A stretch of 64,000 bases of DNA. It comes from Nocardia aurantia. Its GTDB lineage: Bacteria > Actinomycetota > Actinomycetes > Mycobacteriales > Mycobacteriaceae. Shown here piece after piece: positions 24,151-32,943 of this stretch. The notes beneath the pieces are model-generated. The model searched no databases. It had not been told where the DNA came from and saw nothing but the letters and a program-made list of their open reading frames with translations. The stretch's first letter is position 1. Each line of letters opens with the position of its first letter. The stretch spans positions 62,001 to 126,000 of the forward strand of contig NZ_WEGI01000007.1 of assembly GCF_009604425.1 (NCBI RefSeq). The letters are read 5' to 3'. The translations under genes and the position numbers were made by a program.

Positions 24151-25620
24151 ATGCGGTGCGTCGTGTTCGGGGCGACCGGCTACATCGGGGGGCGACTGGT
24201 CCCGGAGCTGCTGGCGGCGGGCCACGAGGTGCGGGTCGTCGCCCGGACACCCGGCAAGCTCGCCGAGGCGCCGTGGCGTGATCGGGTGGAGATCGTGCGG
24301 GGCGATGTGACCTCCGCCGAGGATCTGCGAGCCGCAGTGGACGGCCAGGAGATCGTGTACTACCTGGTCCACTCGCTGCACCGATCGGATTTCGTGGCCG
24401 TGGACCGGCTCGCGGCCGAATCGCTGGCCGCCGAGGCCGCGGCGGCCGGGGTGCGGCGGCTGGTCTACCTCGGCGGCATCGTGCCGGTCGGGCAGCGGAT
24501 GTCGCGGCATCTGGCCTCGCGGGCCGAGGTCGGCCGGATCCTGGCGGCGGGGCCGGTGCCGGCGGTGGTGTTCCAGGCGGCGGTGATCATCGGTTCCGGC
24601 TCGGCCAGCTTCGAGATCCTGCGCTATCTGACCGAACGGCTGCCGGTCATGGTCACCCCGCGCTGGGTGCGCAACCTGATCCAGCCGATCGCGGTGCGCG
24701 ACGTGCTCTACTACCTGACCCGGGCCGCGGCGGTGCCGGGCGACTTCGCGGGATTCTTCGATATCGGCGGCCCGGACGTGCTCACCTACGCCGGCATGAT
24801 GCGCGAGTACGCGGCGGTGGCGGGGCTGCCGCGCCGCGGCATCGTGCCGGTGCCCGTGCTGACGCCGTGGCTGTCGGCGCAGTGGGTCAACCTGGTGACG
24901 CCGGTGCCGCGCTCGATCGCCGTGCCGTTGATCGAATCGCTGATCAACGACGCGGTCTGCCGGGAACACGATATCGCGCAACACATTCCGGATCCACCCG
25001 GCGGTCTCACCGGATATCGGCGCGCGGTCGAGCTGGCGCTGCGGCGAATTCGCGATCTGGATGTGCCGACCCGCTGGTCGGACGCGGATGTGCCGGGCGC
25101 GCCGTCGGATTCGCTGCCGATCGACCCGGACTGGTCCGGCGGCTCGCTCTATCAGGACGTCCGCAGCCGGCACACCACCGCCGATCCGGCCACACTGTGG
25201 TCGGTGGTGGAGGCGATCGGCGGCGAGCACGGCTGGTACTCGTTCCCGCTGGCCTGGTCGCTGCGCGGCTGGATCGACCGGTTCGTCGGCGGAGCCGGGC
25301 TGCGCCGCGGCCGCCGCGATCCGCGCCGGCTGCACGAGGGCGAGGCCCTGGACTGGTGGCGGGTCGAGCACCTCGAGCGGCCGCGGGTGCTGCGGCTGCG
25401 CGCGGAGATGCGGGTGCCGGGCCGGGCCTGGCTGGAACTGTCCGTGGCGCCGGACGATTCGGGCGCGACCTACCATCAGCGCGCCCTGTTCGAACCGCAC
25501 GGACTGGCCGGGCACCTGTACTGGAAGGCGATCGCCCCGTTCCACGCGATCGTCTTCGGCGGCATGGCGCGCAACATCATCGGCGCCGCGGAGCAGGAAC
25601 GGACGCTCAGTCGAACGTGA
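24151..25620 (+). CDS. NAD(P)-binding SDR with C-terminal DUF2867 domain
   Basis: A 489-residue fusion. Residues 1-290 are an NmrA/complex-I-39-kDa-like Rossmann domain starting MRCVVFGATGYIGGRL and containing IVYYLVHSL and VVFQAAVIIGSGSASFEILRYL. Residues about 300-489 are a START-like DUF2867 domain (GWYSFPLAWSLRGWIDR, WWRVEH, AEMRVPGRAWLEL). This two-domain pair is common in mycobacteria and Nocardia, with an unproven role in quinone or lipid metabolism. The ATG at 24151 follows GCAGGAGGTGG. Its 3' end overlaps the convergent alcohol dehydrogenase by 14 bases. Confidence 0.85.
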   Translation: MRCVVFGATGYIGGRLVPELLAAGHEVRVVARTPGKLAEAPWRDRVEIVRGDVTSAEDLRAAVDGQEIVYYLVHSLHRSDFVAVDRLAAESLAAEAAAAGVRRLVYLGGIVPVGQRMSRHLASRAEVGRILAAGPVPAVVFQAAVIIGSGSASFEILRYLTERLPVMVTPRWVRNLIQPIAVRDVLYYLTRAAAVPGDFAGFFDIGGPDVLTYAGMMREYAAVAGLPRRGIVPVPVLTPWLSAQWVNLVTPVPRSIAVPLIESLINDAVCREHDIAQHIPDPPGGLTGYRRAVELALRRIRDLDVPTRWSDADVPGAPSDSLPIDPDWSGGSLYQDVRSRHTTADPATLWSVVEAIGGEHGWYSFPLAWSLRGWIDRFVGGAGLRRGRRDPRRLHEGEALDWWRVEHLERPRVLRLRAEMRVPGRAWLELSVAPDDSGATYHQRALFEPHGLAGHLYWKAIAPFHAIVFGGMARNIIGAAEQERTLSRT

Positions 25621-26623
25621 CGACCACCTTGTCGGTCGCCCCCGGCGTGGCCGCGAGCGCCAGCCCGCGCTCGACCTCGGCGAACGGGACGACATCGCTC
25701 ACGATGTGCTGGTACTTGTCCCAGTCCGCGATGATCGAATCGGTCACCTCGAAGATCTCGGTGGGATAGCCCATCGACATCCGGATGTCGACCTCGGTGG
25801 TCAGGATCTCCTGGAAGTCGATCGGCACCGGCCGCTTGTGCACGGCGATGATCGTCAGCACGCCGCGGTGCCGCATCGCGCGCAGCGCCGTCTCGATCAC
25901 CGCCGGGACGCCCGCGGCGTCGAGGTAGACGTCGGTCGCCGGTCGGCTCGCGCGGCCCATGAAGCCGGGCACCTCGCCGTGCAGGTCCTTCAGCCGCTCG
26001 ATCACGTCCTCCCGGGACGAGTCGATCACCGCGTCCGCGCCGACCCGCACAGCCTTCTCGAGCCGGTTCGGCACCACGTCGACGACCACGACGTGCTCGG
26101 CGCCCTTGGCCTTCAGGCCGATCGCCGTGCCGAGCCCGACCGGACCGGCGCCGAACACCACCGCTTTGGTCCCCACACCCGCGCCGGACCGGTTGACGCC
26201 GTGATAGGCCACGGCCATCGGCTCGTTCAGCGCGACGACGTGCCAGGGGATCTCCTTCGGCACGACCCGGAACTGGACGCCGGCGCGCGCCTCGCGCAGG
26301 ACCAGCATGTCCGACAGCCCGCCCTGGGCGCCACCGTTGCCGATCATGCCGTCGGCGGCGGCCATCGGGTTGATCACGACGTGGTCGCCGACCCGCACGC
26401 CCTCGACCGCGGACCCGACCCGCACCACCTCCCCGGCGGGTTCGTGCCCCAGCCGGGTGTCGCCCTGCCGCGGCGGGATGCCGCCGACGTGGATGTAGAG
26501 CGTGTCCGATCCGCAGATCCCGCACGCCTTCATCCGGACCACGACGTCCGCGGGGCCCGCCTCGGGCTCGGCGACCTCGTGGATCTCGGTCCGGTCCGGC
26601 GCGGTCACGACCACGGTCTTCAT
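25607..26623 (-). CDS. Zinc-dependent medium-chain alcohol dehydrogenase
   Basis: A 338-residue MDR enzyme. The catalytic zinc site is visible as CGICGSD and GHEPAGEVVRVG; the NAD(P) fold as GAGPVGLGTAIGLKAKGAEHVVVVD. The four-cysteine structural-zinc lobe is missing, as in sorbitol/threonine-type members without that zinc. The gene is divergent from the lacI gene, with a perfect 18-bp palindrome 17 bases before its ATG, so LacI-type repression by a sugar-like inducer is likely; the substrate may be a polyol or sugar alcohol (inference). Confidence 0.87.
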   Translation of the reverse strand: MKTVVVTAPDRTEIHEVAEPEAGPADVVVRMKACGICGSDTLYIHVGGIPPRQGDTRLGHEPAGEVVRVGSAVEGVRVGDHVVINPMAAADGMIGNGGAQGGLSDMLVLREARAGVQFRVVPKEIPWHVVALNEPMAVAYHGVNRSGAGVGTKAVVFGAGPVGLGTAIGLKAKGAEHVVVVDVVPNRLEKAVRVGADAVIDSSREDVIERLKDLHGEVPGFMGRASRPATDVYLDAAGVPAVIETALRAMRHRGVLTIIAVHKRPVPIDFQEILTTEVDIRMSMGYPTEIFEVTDSIIADWDKYQHIVSDVVPFAEVERGLALAATPGATDKVVVTFD

Positions 26624-26639
26624 CGGTGCCTCCAGGGAT

Positions 26640-26657
26640 TACTAAATCGATTTAGTA
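26640..26657. promoter_or_regulatory. Perfect 18-bp LacI-type operator
   Basis: TACTAAATCGATTTAGTA is a perfect palindrome with a central CG, as LacI-family operators have, in the divergent gap between the alcohol dehydrogenase and the lacI-family gene. Confidence 0.75.
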
Positions 26658-26699
26658 GGTAGGCTAGCATCGGCTCCGACAAGAATCGAGGGGTGTCCG

Positions 26700-27596
26700 A
26701 TGGCCACACGCGTCACTTTGCGCGACGTCGCGGCGCGTGCCGGGGTGTCGCCGGCGACCGTGAGTTTCGTCCTGAACTCGGCGCCGGGCCAGAGCATCCC
26801 CGAGGCCACCCGCGATCGGGTGCGCCGGGCCGCCACCGAACTGGGCTACGTCCCGCATTCCCTGGCTCGCGCACTGCGCGAAGGCAATTCGCGGCTGGTG
26901 GTCGTCGAGGCGGGCGGGCTGCAGTGGGCGCGGCTGCTGGAGGATTTCATCCGCGGGCTCGGCGAGGAGCTGGCCGAGCACGGGCACACCCTGCTGGTCT
27001 CGTTCACCGGACCGGGCGAGACCGGCCGCCGGGCCGCGATCGAATCACTGAATCCGCGGGCCGTGATCGACCTGCCCGCCCTGTACCAGCGGCCGGATCG
27101 CGCCATCGCCGACGGCGGCTGGATCGACGGCATGGCCGCGCACTACGCCACCCAGATCGGATACCTGCGCGAGCGCGGCCATCGCCACATCGCCGTCGCG
27201 GCCGGGCCGTCCGAGGATCGGCAGCTGGCTCTGATGACCGAGCACATCCGTTCCGCCGCACGGGCTCTCGACATGGAGGTGGCTGTCGTGCTCGAGCTCG
27301 ATCCCGGGCACGCGCCGTCCCGCGCGGATCTGCCGCCGGAGGTCACCGCCGTCGCCGCGCTGACCGACGAACTCGCACTGACGGTACTGGCGGCCCCGAC
27401 CGGCCGGGGAGACGCGGGGCCGGCCGTCATCGGCCTGGGCGATTCGGTCGCCGGGGCGTTGCGGCGACCGGCCCTGACCACGGTCCGGATCGACACCCGC
27501 ACCTACGGCCGCCGCGCCGGCCGCGACGTGCTGGGCCTGCCGATGGGGGAGACCAAACCGGCGGCCATTGAGATCGTCGTGCGCGCCACGGCCTGA
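26700..27596 (+). CDS. LacI-family transcriptional regulator
   Basis: A 298-residue repressor. The N-terminal helix-turn-helix and hinge helix are intact (RVTLRDVAARAGVSPATVSFVLN, later GYVPHSLARALREG). The ligand-binding domain is recognisable but short: family members are usually about 330-350 residues, and the C-terminal lobe strands look abbreviated, so ligand specificity may be altered. GAGGGGTG precedes the ATG. It probably binds the palindrome at 26640-26657 and controls the divergent dehydrogenase and itself. Confidence 0.9.
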   Translation: MATRVTLRDVAARAGVSPATVSFVLNSAPGQSIPEATRDRVRRAATELGYVPHSLARALREGNSRLVVVEAGGLQWARLLEDFIRGLGEELAEHGHTLLVSFTGPGETGRRAAIESLNPRAVIDLPALYQRPDRAIADGGWIDGMAAHYATQIGYLRERGHRHIAVAAGPSEDRQLALMTEHIRSAARALDMEVAVVLELDPGHAPSRADLPPEVTAVAALTDELALTVLAAPTGRGDAGPAVIGLGDSVAGALRRPALTTVRIDTRTYGRRAGRDVLGLPMGETKPAAIEIVVRATA

Positions 27597-27768
27597 GCGC
27601 GAATCCCTCGGCGCGGCAGCGACATCAGCGCTTCTGCGCCGATCCGCCGGTGCTGCTTGACACCCGCTTCCCGGATGGGTCACCGTAAGATTGTGCACTT
27701 GCCCAGGATCGGGCTCCGTCGCTGATCCAGGCATCCGACACCGGTCGCGGAATCCGGCCGGAACGAGC

Positions 27769-28926
27769 ATGAACTGCCCCTCGAGTATGGATATCACCCC
27801 ACCCGGCGACGGATCTCGCCGCGTACCCGCTCAGCGGCGCAACAAATCCCCGCTGCCGGACGTCCGCGCCGAGGCACGGCGGCTGTGCGGGCGTTTCGCC
27901 GCCTCGATCGGGGACGACACCACGCCGGACGAACTGGCCGACATCGTGTACGAGGCCGCTCGCCGCTGGGCCAACGCGGGCCTGACCCATGTGGACGCGC
28001 ACAACGCGCTGCAAGACGCGTTGCGGGAGGTGATCGAACGGCTCGCCGCCGAACCCACCCCGGCGCTGTCCCATCAGCTGCGGATGATCGTCGCCGCCGC
28101 CGTCCACCTGCCGCGCACGGTACTGCGCGCCTACTATCCGCAACTCCAGCCCTATCTGGCGGCGCCACCGGCCGCGGGCCGCGCACTGGCCGATTCCGTT
28201 CTCGCACTGGGCACCCCGGCCGGTGGCGGCGCGGCCGGTGGCGGCGGCGTCGCCGGTGTACGGATCGCCGCCGCCTACGAGGTGGTCGCCGTGCAACTGC
28301 GCTCCGGCGCACCCACCGTCCTGGCGCCGATGCGGCGACTGCTGCACGGAGTTCGGGCCCACCGGGACGCCGTCCTGTCGGTGGTCGCCGAATCCGGTGG
28401 CACCGTGCTGATTCCGGTCGCGCCCCACGAACCGGCGCGCGAACTCGACGATCTGCTCGCGACGGCGGCGACCGCCGCGGACCTCACCCTCACCGCGGCG
28501 GCGGTCCGGGCCGGCGTCCCCGAATTGCCCGCCGCGCGGCAACACGCCCACGAACTCCTGGATCTCGTCGAACAACTCGGGCTCGGCCCCGGCCTGTACC
28601 GCGTCGGCGATCTGGCCGTCGAACATCAACTCGCGCACGGCGGATTCGCCCGCGACCGGCTCGCCGCAATCCTCGATCCGCTCGACCCGGAGCCCGAACT
28701 GCTCGTCGCGCTCGACCGGCACATCCGCGCCGGCGGAATCGGCACCCGCACAGCGGAACTGCTCGGTCTGCACCCGGCGACCGTCACGCGGCGGATGCGG
28801 CGAATCCGGGAACTCACCGGAATCGAACCCAACGACGTCTTCGGCCTGTGGCGGCTGCGCGCCGCACTGGTCGCCCGCACCACCCGCCCGATCGACCCGG
28901 CCCCGGCTGACGACCACCTCAGATGA
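27769..28926 (+). CDS. PucR/CdaR-type helix-turn-helix regulator
   Basis: A regulator of about 385 residues. A central GGDEF-like/effector part contains GPGLYRVGDLAVEHQLA; the C-terminal PucR HTH (LLVALDRHIRAGGIGTRTAELLGLHPATVTRRMRRIRELTGI) is clear. The start is uncertain: ATG at 27769 or ATG at 27787, neither with a strong ribosome site. A Gly/Ala-rich stretch (GGGAAGGGGVAG) interrupts the middle. The stop overlaps the convergent cholesterol oxidase gene by 8 bases. Target unknown. Confidence 0.75.
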   Translation: MNCPSSMDITPPGDGSRRVPAQRRNKSPLPDVRAEARRLCGRFAASIGDDTTPDELADIVYEAARRWANAGLTHVDAHNALQDALREVIERLAAEPTPALSHQLRMIVAAAVHLPRTVLRAYYPQLQPYLAAPPAAGRALADSVLALGTPAGGGAAGGGGVAGVRIAAAYEVVAVQLRSGAPTVLAPMRRLLHGVRAHRDAVLSVVAESGGTVLIPVAPHEPARELDDLLATAATAADLTLTAAAVRAGVPELPAARQHAHELLDLVEQLGLGPGLYRVGDLAVEHQLAHGGFARDRLAAILDPLDPEPELLVALDRHIRAGGIGTRTAELLGLHPATVTRRMRRIRELTGIEPNDVFGLWRLRAALVARTTRPIDPAPADDHLR

Positions 28927-30511
28927 GTTGCCCGACATCGGTTTTCACGAGCTCGTCCAGTGCCCGCTCCGCGACGGCGGCGATGGTCATCGACGGATTG
29001 CAGGCCGCGCAATTGCCCGGGATCAGGGCGCCGTCGAGCACGTAGAGTCCGCGCTGGCCGTGCACCCGGCCCACGAGATCGCACACCGGGCCCATGTTCG
29101 CCCCGCCCAGCGGATGCCACGTCGTCGGCGCCACCGCGGTGGTGTCGAACAACAGACCCGCCGGTCCCGCCACTCGCCGCACCAGCGGCCCGATCCAGCC
29201 GTTCTGCGCCACCGCATCGCCGTCGTGCTGCCACCGCAATCGGGCATCGTCGGCGGCGGAATCGTAGACGAAGCGGCCGCGGGCGTCGCTCACGCCGTAA
29301 CCGACGAGCATCGTGGTGCGGGCGTCCAGGCCCATCGGCGGAATCGACGCCTGGATGACCGTGGCCGCCCGCGCCGGATCGGCCCAGTCCAGGCTACCGT
29401 ACACGACCGGACCGCCTTGTACCGCACCGAAGTCGGCGTCCAGGCAGGTCCACGTGTAGATGCGATCGGCGTTGGTGCCCCAGCCGCCACCGAGGCCGTC
29501 CGGCAGATCGGGGATCTTCCCCTTGGCGCCGGCCCGCATCAGCAATCGGGTGGTGTTGAGGCTGCCGGCCGCCAGTACCAGCGCCGGGGTGGTGAGGATC
29601 TTGTTCTCCACCACCGTGCCCCGCTCGTCGATGTGCTCGACGTGGACGATCCAGCGACCGTCGGGGGCGCGCTCGATATCGGTCGCGTCGTGCAGTGTGG
29701 CCACCCGCACCAGGCCCGTGGCCTCGGCCGCCGCCAGATAGGTGACGTCGACGGAATGCTTGCCGCCGTTGTTGACTCCCAGCGAACCGTCACCGTTGGT
29801 GTACGAGGGTTTCATCCGGCCGTGGATCTCGTCGAGGGCGTAGTTCCAGTCGATCGGCATCGGAATCTTCGACAGCGGCAGTCCGGCCCGGCGCACATGA
29901 TCGGCGAACACCCGTACCGCGGTGTAGTTCGGAGTGTCGATCAACGCGTCGGGGGCGACGGCGATTCCCAGCATTTTCGCCACCCGTGGATAATGCACAC
30001 GATTCATCGTCTCCCAATCCAATTCGGGCGGGAGCTGGGATTCGAACGCCTCCTTCGCCGGCTGGAGGGTCATGCCCTGATAGATCAGCGAGCCGCCGCC
30101 GACACCGGCCGCGCACAAAGCCGTCATATTGTCGCCGAGCACGGTTTCCAGCAGGCCCGGATACGGGTCGAAACCGACCGATCTGCCGAACAGTTCGGGG
30201 GCCGACTTGTACCAGAGCATCCGCTTGTCGGGAGCCGACGCGTGCGGGAAGGTCTCGGAGTCGGGACCGGTCGGCCAGCGCCGCCCGCGTTCCAGGACCA
30301 GGACCGGCACGCCTGCCTCGGCCAGCCGGAGCGCGGTGACGCCGCCGCCGAAGCCGGAGCCGATCACGATCACGCGATGGTCCTCCCGGACCACGCGGAC
30401 CCGCCCGATCCGGGCGGCGATGCCGTCGGCGGCGGCGCGGCCGGCGCCGGCCGCGGTTATTCCCGTGGCCAGAGCCGCGCCCAGGAAGGAACGGCGAGGA
30501 ATTGCGGACAT
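28919..30511 (-). CDS. choA: Secreted cholesterol oxidase (GMC family)
   Basis: A 530-residue FAD enzyme oxidising 3-beta-hydroxysteroids and isomerising the product, resembling the Brevibacterium/Streptomyces/Rhodococcus class I enzymes in length and layout. A twin-arginine signal (IPRRSFLGAALATG) leads; the FAD motif VIGSGFGGGVTAL follows; GMC active-site segments near the C-terminus are TWHPLGGANMG (catalytic His) and AACNPSMTIAAVAERAL (catalytic Asn). The ATG at 30511 follows GGAGGTCGATTC and puts the Tat signal at the very start, better than the longer open frame. A palindrome shared with the CocE-type gene lies 127 bases upstream. Confidence 0.88.
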   Translation of the reverse strand: MSAIPRRSFLGAALATGITAAGAGRAAADGIAARIGRVRVVREDHRVIVIGSGFGGGVTALRLAEAGVPVLVLERGRRWPTGPDSETFPHASAPDKRMLWYKSAPELFGRSVGFDPYPGLLETVLGDNMTALCAAGVGGGSLIYQGMTLQPAKEAFESQLPPELDWETMNRVHYPRVAKMLGIAVAPDALIDTPNYTAVRVFADHVRRAGLPLSKIPMPIDWNYALDEIHGRMKPSYTNGDGSLGVNNGGKHSVDVTYLAAAEATGLVRVATLHDATDIERAPDGRWIVHVEHIDERGTVVENKILTTPALVLAAGSLNTTRLLMRAGAKGKIPDLPDGLGGGWGTNADRIYTWTCLDADFGAVQGGPVVYGSLDWADPARAATVIQASIPPMGLDARTTMLVGYGVSDARGRFVYDSAADDARLRWQHDGDAVAQNGWIGPLVRRVAGPAGLLFDTTAVAPTTWHPLGGANMGPVCDLVGRVHGQRGLYVLDGALIPGNCAACNPSMTIAAVAERALDELVKTDVGQLI

Positions 30512-30948
30512 GAATCGACCTCCGGTACCACATTCGAACGAATATCCCCGGCAACGGAATTCCGCTGCTACTCGGGACGACGTCCGGTGGGCGGAGCACG
30601 CGAACGACAGGTCGGGCAATTCGAAATTAGACAGTACCAGGAATCCTGTCAAGCATTGACCGCGCCGATCACCGTTTCATCACGACGGCATGTGACCGCA
30701 CGCGCAGCGTTTCCGATCGTATTTGTCGGAACTCCCAAAACGATACGAAATCTTTCGATTCGGCCGACGGCGCCCGATACGGTCGGGGCAGCCGGACGGA
30801 GGTGGAGATCGCCCGGCCACGATTCGCGGGAGGTACCTCCGGGACGGGCACCCGGAGATCCGCGGAGTACGAGTGGCCCGACCCGGGCGAGATCGCCGGT
30901 CGAGCGTGATCCGGTTGTGCCCGCAGTGCTGTCCGGCTCCGAGGTCCG
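30512..30948. other. Regulatory gap upstream of choA
   Basis: 437 bases without a supported gene. The part near 30620-30770 is noticeably more AT-rich than its surroundings and holds the palindrome at 30638-30648, so it probably carries the choA promoter. No terminator was recognised. Confidence 0.5.
30638..30648. promoter_or_regulatory. Shared palindrome CAGGAATCCTG upstream of choA
   Basis: A perfect 11-base palindrome (CAGGA-A-TCCTG) inside a wider GACAG...CTGTC repeat. The identical sequence recurs at 32691-32701 before the CocE-type gene, suggesting one repressor controls both. Confidence 0.5.
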
Positions 30949-32622
30949 TCAGCGGGCCCGGACCGGCAGGTCGATGCGCGAGGCGTCCGATCCGGTGTGC
31001 GAAATCTCTTGGTGCGCGACGACTGTGGCCTCCGCCTCGAAGGCGGGCTCGCCGGTGCCGGGGTTGCGCGCATACCGCGGATGCGCGCCGGAGCTGACCT
31101 GTACGCCGATCCGGTGGCCGGCGGCGAACCGGTGGAAGGTCTGCCACAGCGGGACCTCGACCACCCGGAATCCGTCGGCGTCGGGCGCCGGATCGGTGGG
31201 GGCCGTGGCGATCGAGCCGATGCGGCGGATGCCGTCGCAGACGGTCATCGCGCGGCCGTCCGGGTGGAGGTCGGTGAGGCGCACGAAGACGTCGTAACTC
31301 GGTGCGCTGGAACGGATCCGGATGCGGGCGACCGGTTCGCCGGCGACGCTCAGGTCCGCCGCCAGGGGTTCGGACCGGAATACCACCACGTCCGAGCGCT
31401 TCTCGTGCGCGGCGTTGTCGACGGGGTCGGTGTCGGGCCCCAGGCTCGGGCCGCCGATCGCCGGGGTGGGACGTCGCGGATCGTAGGTGTAGCGCGTGGC
31501 GCCGTCGGGTCCGGCGGTGGTGGCGAACCCACCGCCGGGGTGCAGGCGCCAATCCTGGACAGCCGCGTCTTCCGGCGGCCACACCTCGAGGTCGTGCCAC
31601 TGCCGCGCACCGGTCTCGTACGCGCGGACCGGGGTCGCGCGCCCGGAGTCCGCGCCCGCGAACGTCTCCTTCAGGAAGGCGATCGAATCATCGTGCGCCG
31701 GAGCGGATTTCCCGCGCGAGATATGTCCCCACGGGCCGACGGTGAGTTGCGGCGGATTTCCTGCCTCGACGAGTTGCCGGTAGGTGCGCAACTGCCAGGG
31801 CAGAAAGATGTCGTACCAGCCGGTGACCATCAGCACGGGAGCGGTCACATCGGGCACCGACGCGGTGTGCGACTGCCGGGTCCAGTAGTCGTCGGTGAGG
31901 CGCTCGTGCCGGACCCAGTCCTGGTACCAGGGGATCGGATGCCCGGTCGCGGCCGAGTCGCCCCGGCCGAGCGGAAATACGTCGAAGGCCCGCCGCAGTC
32001 TCGGATCCGGCAGCAGGATGCCCGCCATCGCGAGGCCGCCGCGACTCATCCGGTCCATCATGCGGCTCCAACTCAGTGCGTTGCGCAGCGAGAAGGCGCC
32101 GTTGTCCCAGGTGATCGCGCCGAAATCCGGCATCGTGATCTGCAGGACCAGCGCCTCCGGGGCGTTGTCCGGATCCTCCCGCAGCATCGTGCCGGCGACG
32201 GCCCACTGGGTGTAACCCATGTAGCTCTCACCGAAGGTCGCGAGCCGGCCGGTGAACCAGGGCTGCGCGCGCACCCAGCGGTGGGTCGCGATGCCGTCGC
32301 GTTGCTCGTCGATCTGCGGGGTGAACACGCCCTGCGAACCCCAGGTGCCCCGGCAGCTCTGGAAGAACACCGGGAATCCCTCGTAGGCGAGCGCGCGGGC
32401 CGAGCCGCCGAGCACTCCGCGCCGCCCGTAGGGCCCGCGGATCACGATCGTCGGCAGGCTCCCGTCCGCGCCGACGGGCCGGTACAGGTCGCCGACCAGC
32501 TCCACACCGTCGTCCATCGGCACGCGCAGATCCCGGTCGACCTCGACCTCGTACGGGCCCAGTTCGGTCCTGCGCAGGCGCTCGTCGAACACCCGGGTCA
32601 GCCGCTGGCGCAGCGTGGTCAT
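30949..32622 (-). CDS. CocE/NonD-family alpha/beta hydrolase
   Basis: A 557-residue hydrolase of the cocaine-esterase/X-Pro-dipeptidyl-peptidase (S15) type. The N-terminal alpha/beta fold starts with VPMDDGVELVGDLYRP and has the nucleophile motif GESYMGYTQW; GWYDIFLPWQ and the later catalytic His region (HISRGKSAP) follow, with a C-terminal jelly-roll domain (VRLTDLHPDGRAMTVCDG). No signal peptide. It is preceded by the same palindrome as choA, so it may be co-regulated and act on a steroid-like or other ester (inference). Confidence 0.85.
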   Translation of the reverse strand: MTTLRQRLTRVFDERLRRTELGPYEVEVDRDLRVPMDDGVELVGDLYRPVGADGSLPTIVIRGPYGRRGVLGGSARALAYEGFPVFFQSCRGTWGSQGVFTPQIDEQRDGIATHRWVRAQPWFTGRLATFGESYMGYTQWAVAGTMLREDPDNAPEALVLQITMPDFGAITWDNGAFSLRNALSWSRMMDRMSRGGLAMAGILLPDPRLRRAFDVFPLGRGDSAATGHPIPWYQDWVRHERLTDDYWTRQSHTASVPDVTAPVLMVTGWYDIFLPWQLRTYRQLVEAGNPPQLTVGPWGHISRGKSAPAHDDSIAFLKETFAGADSGRATPVRAYETGARQWHDLEVWPPEDAAVQDWRLHPGGGFATTAGPDGATRYTYDPRRPTPAIGGPSLGPDTDPVDNAAHEKRSDVVVFRSEPLAADLSVAGEPVARIRIRSSAPSYDVFVRLTDLHPDGRAMTVCDGIRRIGSIATAPTDPAPDADGFRVVEVPLWQTFHRFAAGHRIGVQVSSGAHPRYARNPGTGEPAFEAEATVVAHQEISHTGSDASRIDLPVRAR

Positions 32623-32690
32623 GGCGACTCCTTGCCGGACCCGTGCCGCGGCGATGCGGTGCGGACCCTCTGACTATGCCCCGCATAATA

Positions 32691-32701
32691 CAGGAATCCT
32701 G
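32691..32701. promoter_or_regulatory. Shared palindrome CAGGAATCCTG upstream of the CocE-type gene
   Basis: Identical to the site at 30638-30648 and located 68 bases before the hydrolase ATG. Confidence 0.5.
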
Positions 32702-32901
32702 ATAAAGGCCGGCCGATCGGGAGCGTCGTACAGCGCCGAGTTGGGAGCACCGGCGAATCGGCCGGAGTCGCGGGTCTCCGCGGGAGCGAACCGCGTCGTC
32801 GCCGAATCATTTTGTGCCGCAGGCGATTTGCCATCGGGCGCCACCCGCCCAGCCGATGCCGGGGGGGCTTGACTACGGTTCGCCGCACAGCGAAAGTAAA
32901 C

Positions 32902-32917
32902 GAGACAGTATCGTCTC
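32902..32917. promoter_or_regulatory. Inverted repeat GAGAC-N6-GTCTC upstream of the DUF35-thiolase gene
   Basis: A 5-bp perfect dyad around AGTATC, 27 bases before the ATG and downstream of a TTGACT element. TetR-type operators often look like this. No tetR gene is adjacent. Confidence 0.4.
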
Positions 32918-32943
32918 ACAACGCGGATGGACGAGGTACCGGA

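Noticed and set aside
30512..30948. KstR-type box controlling choA
   Set aside because: I found no TNNAACNNGTTNNA in the gap; the evident dyad is a different sequence.
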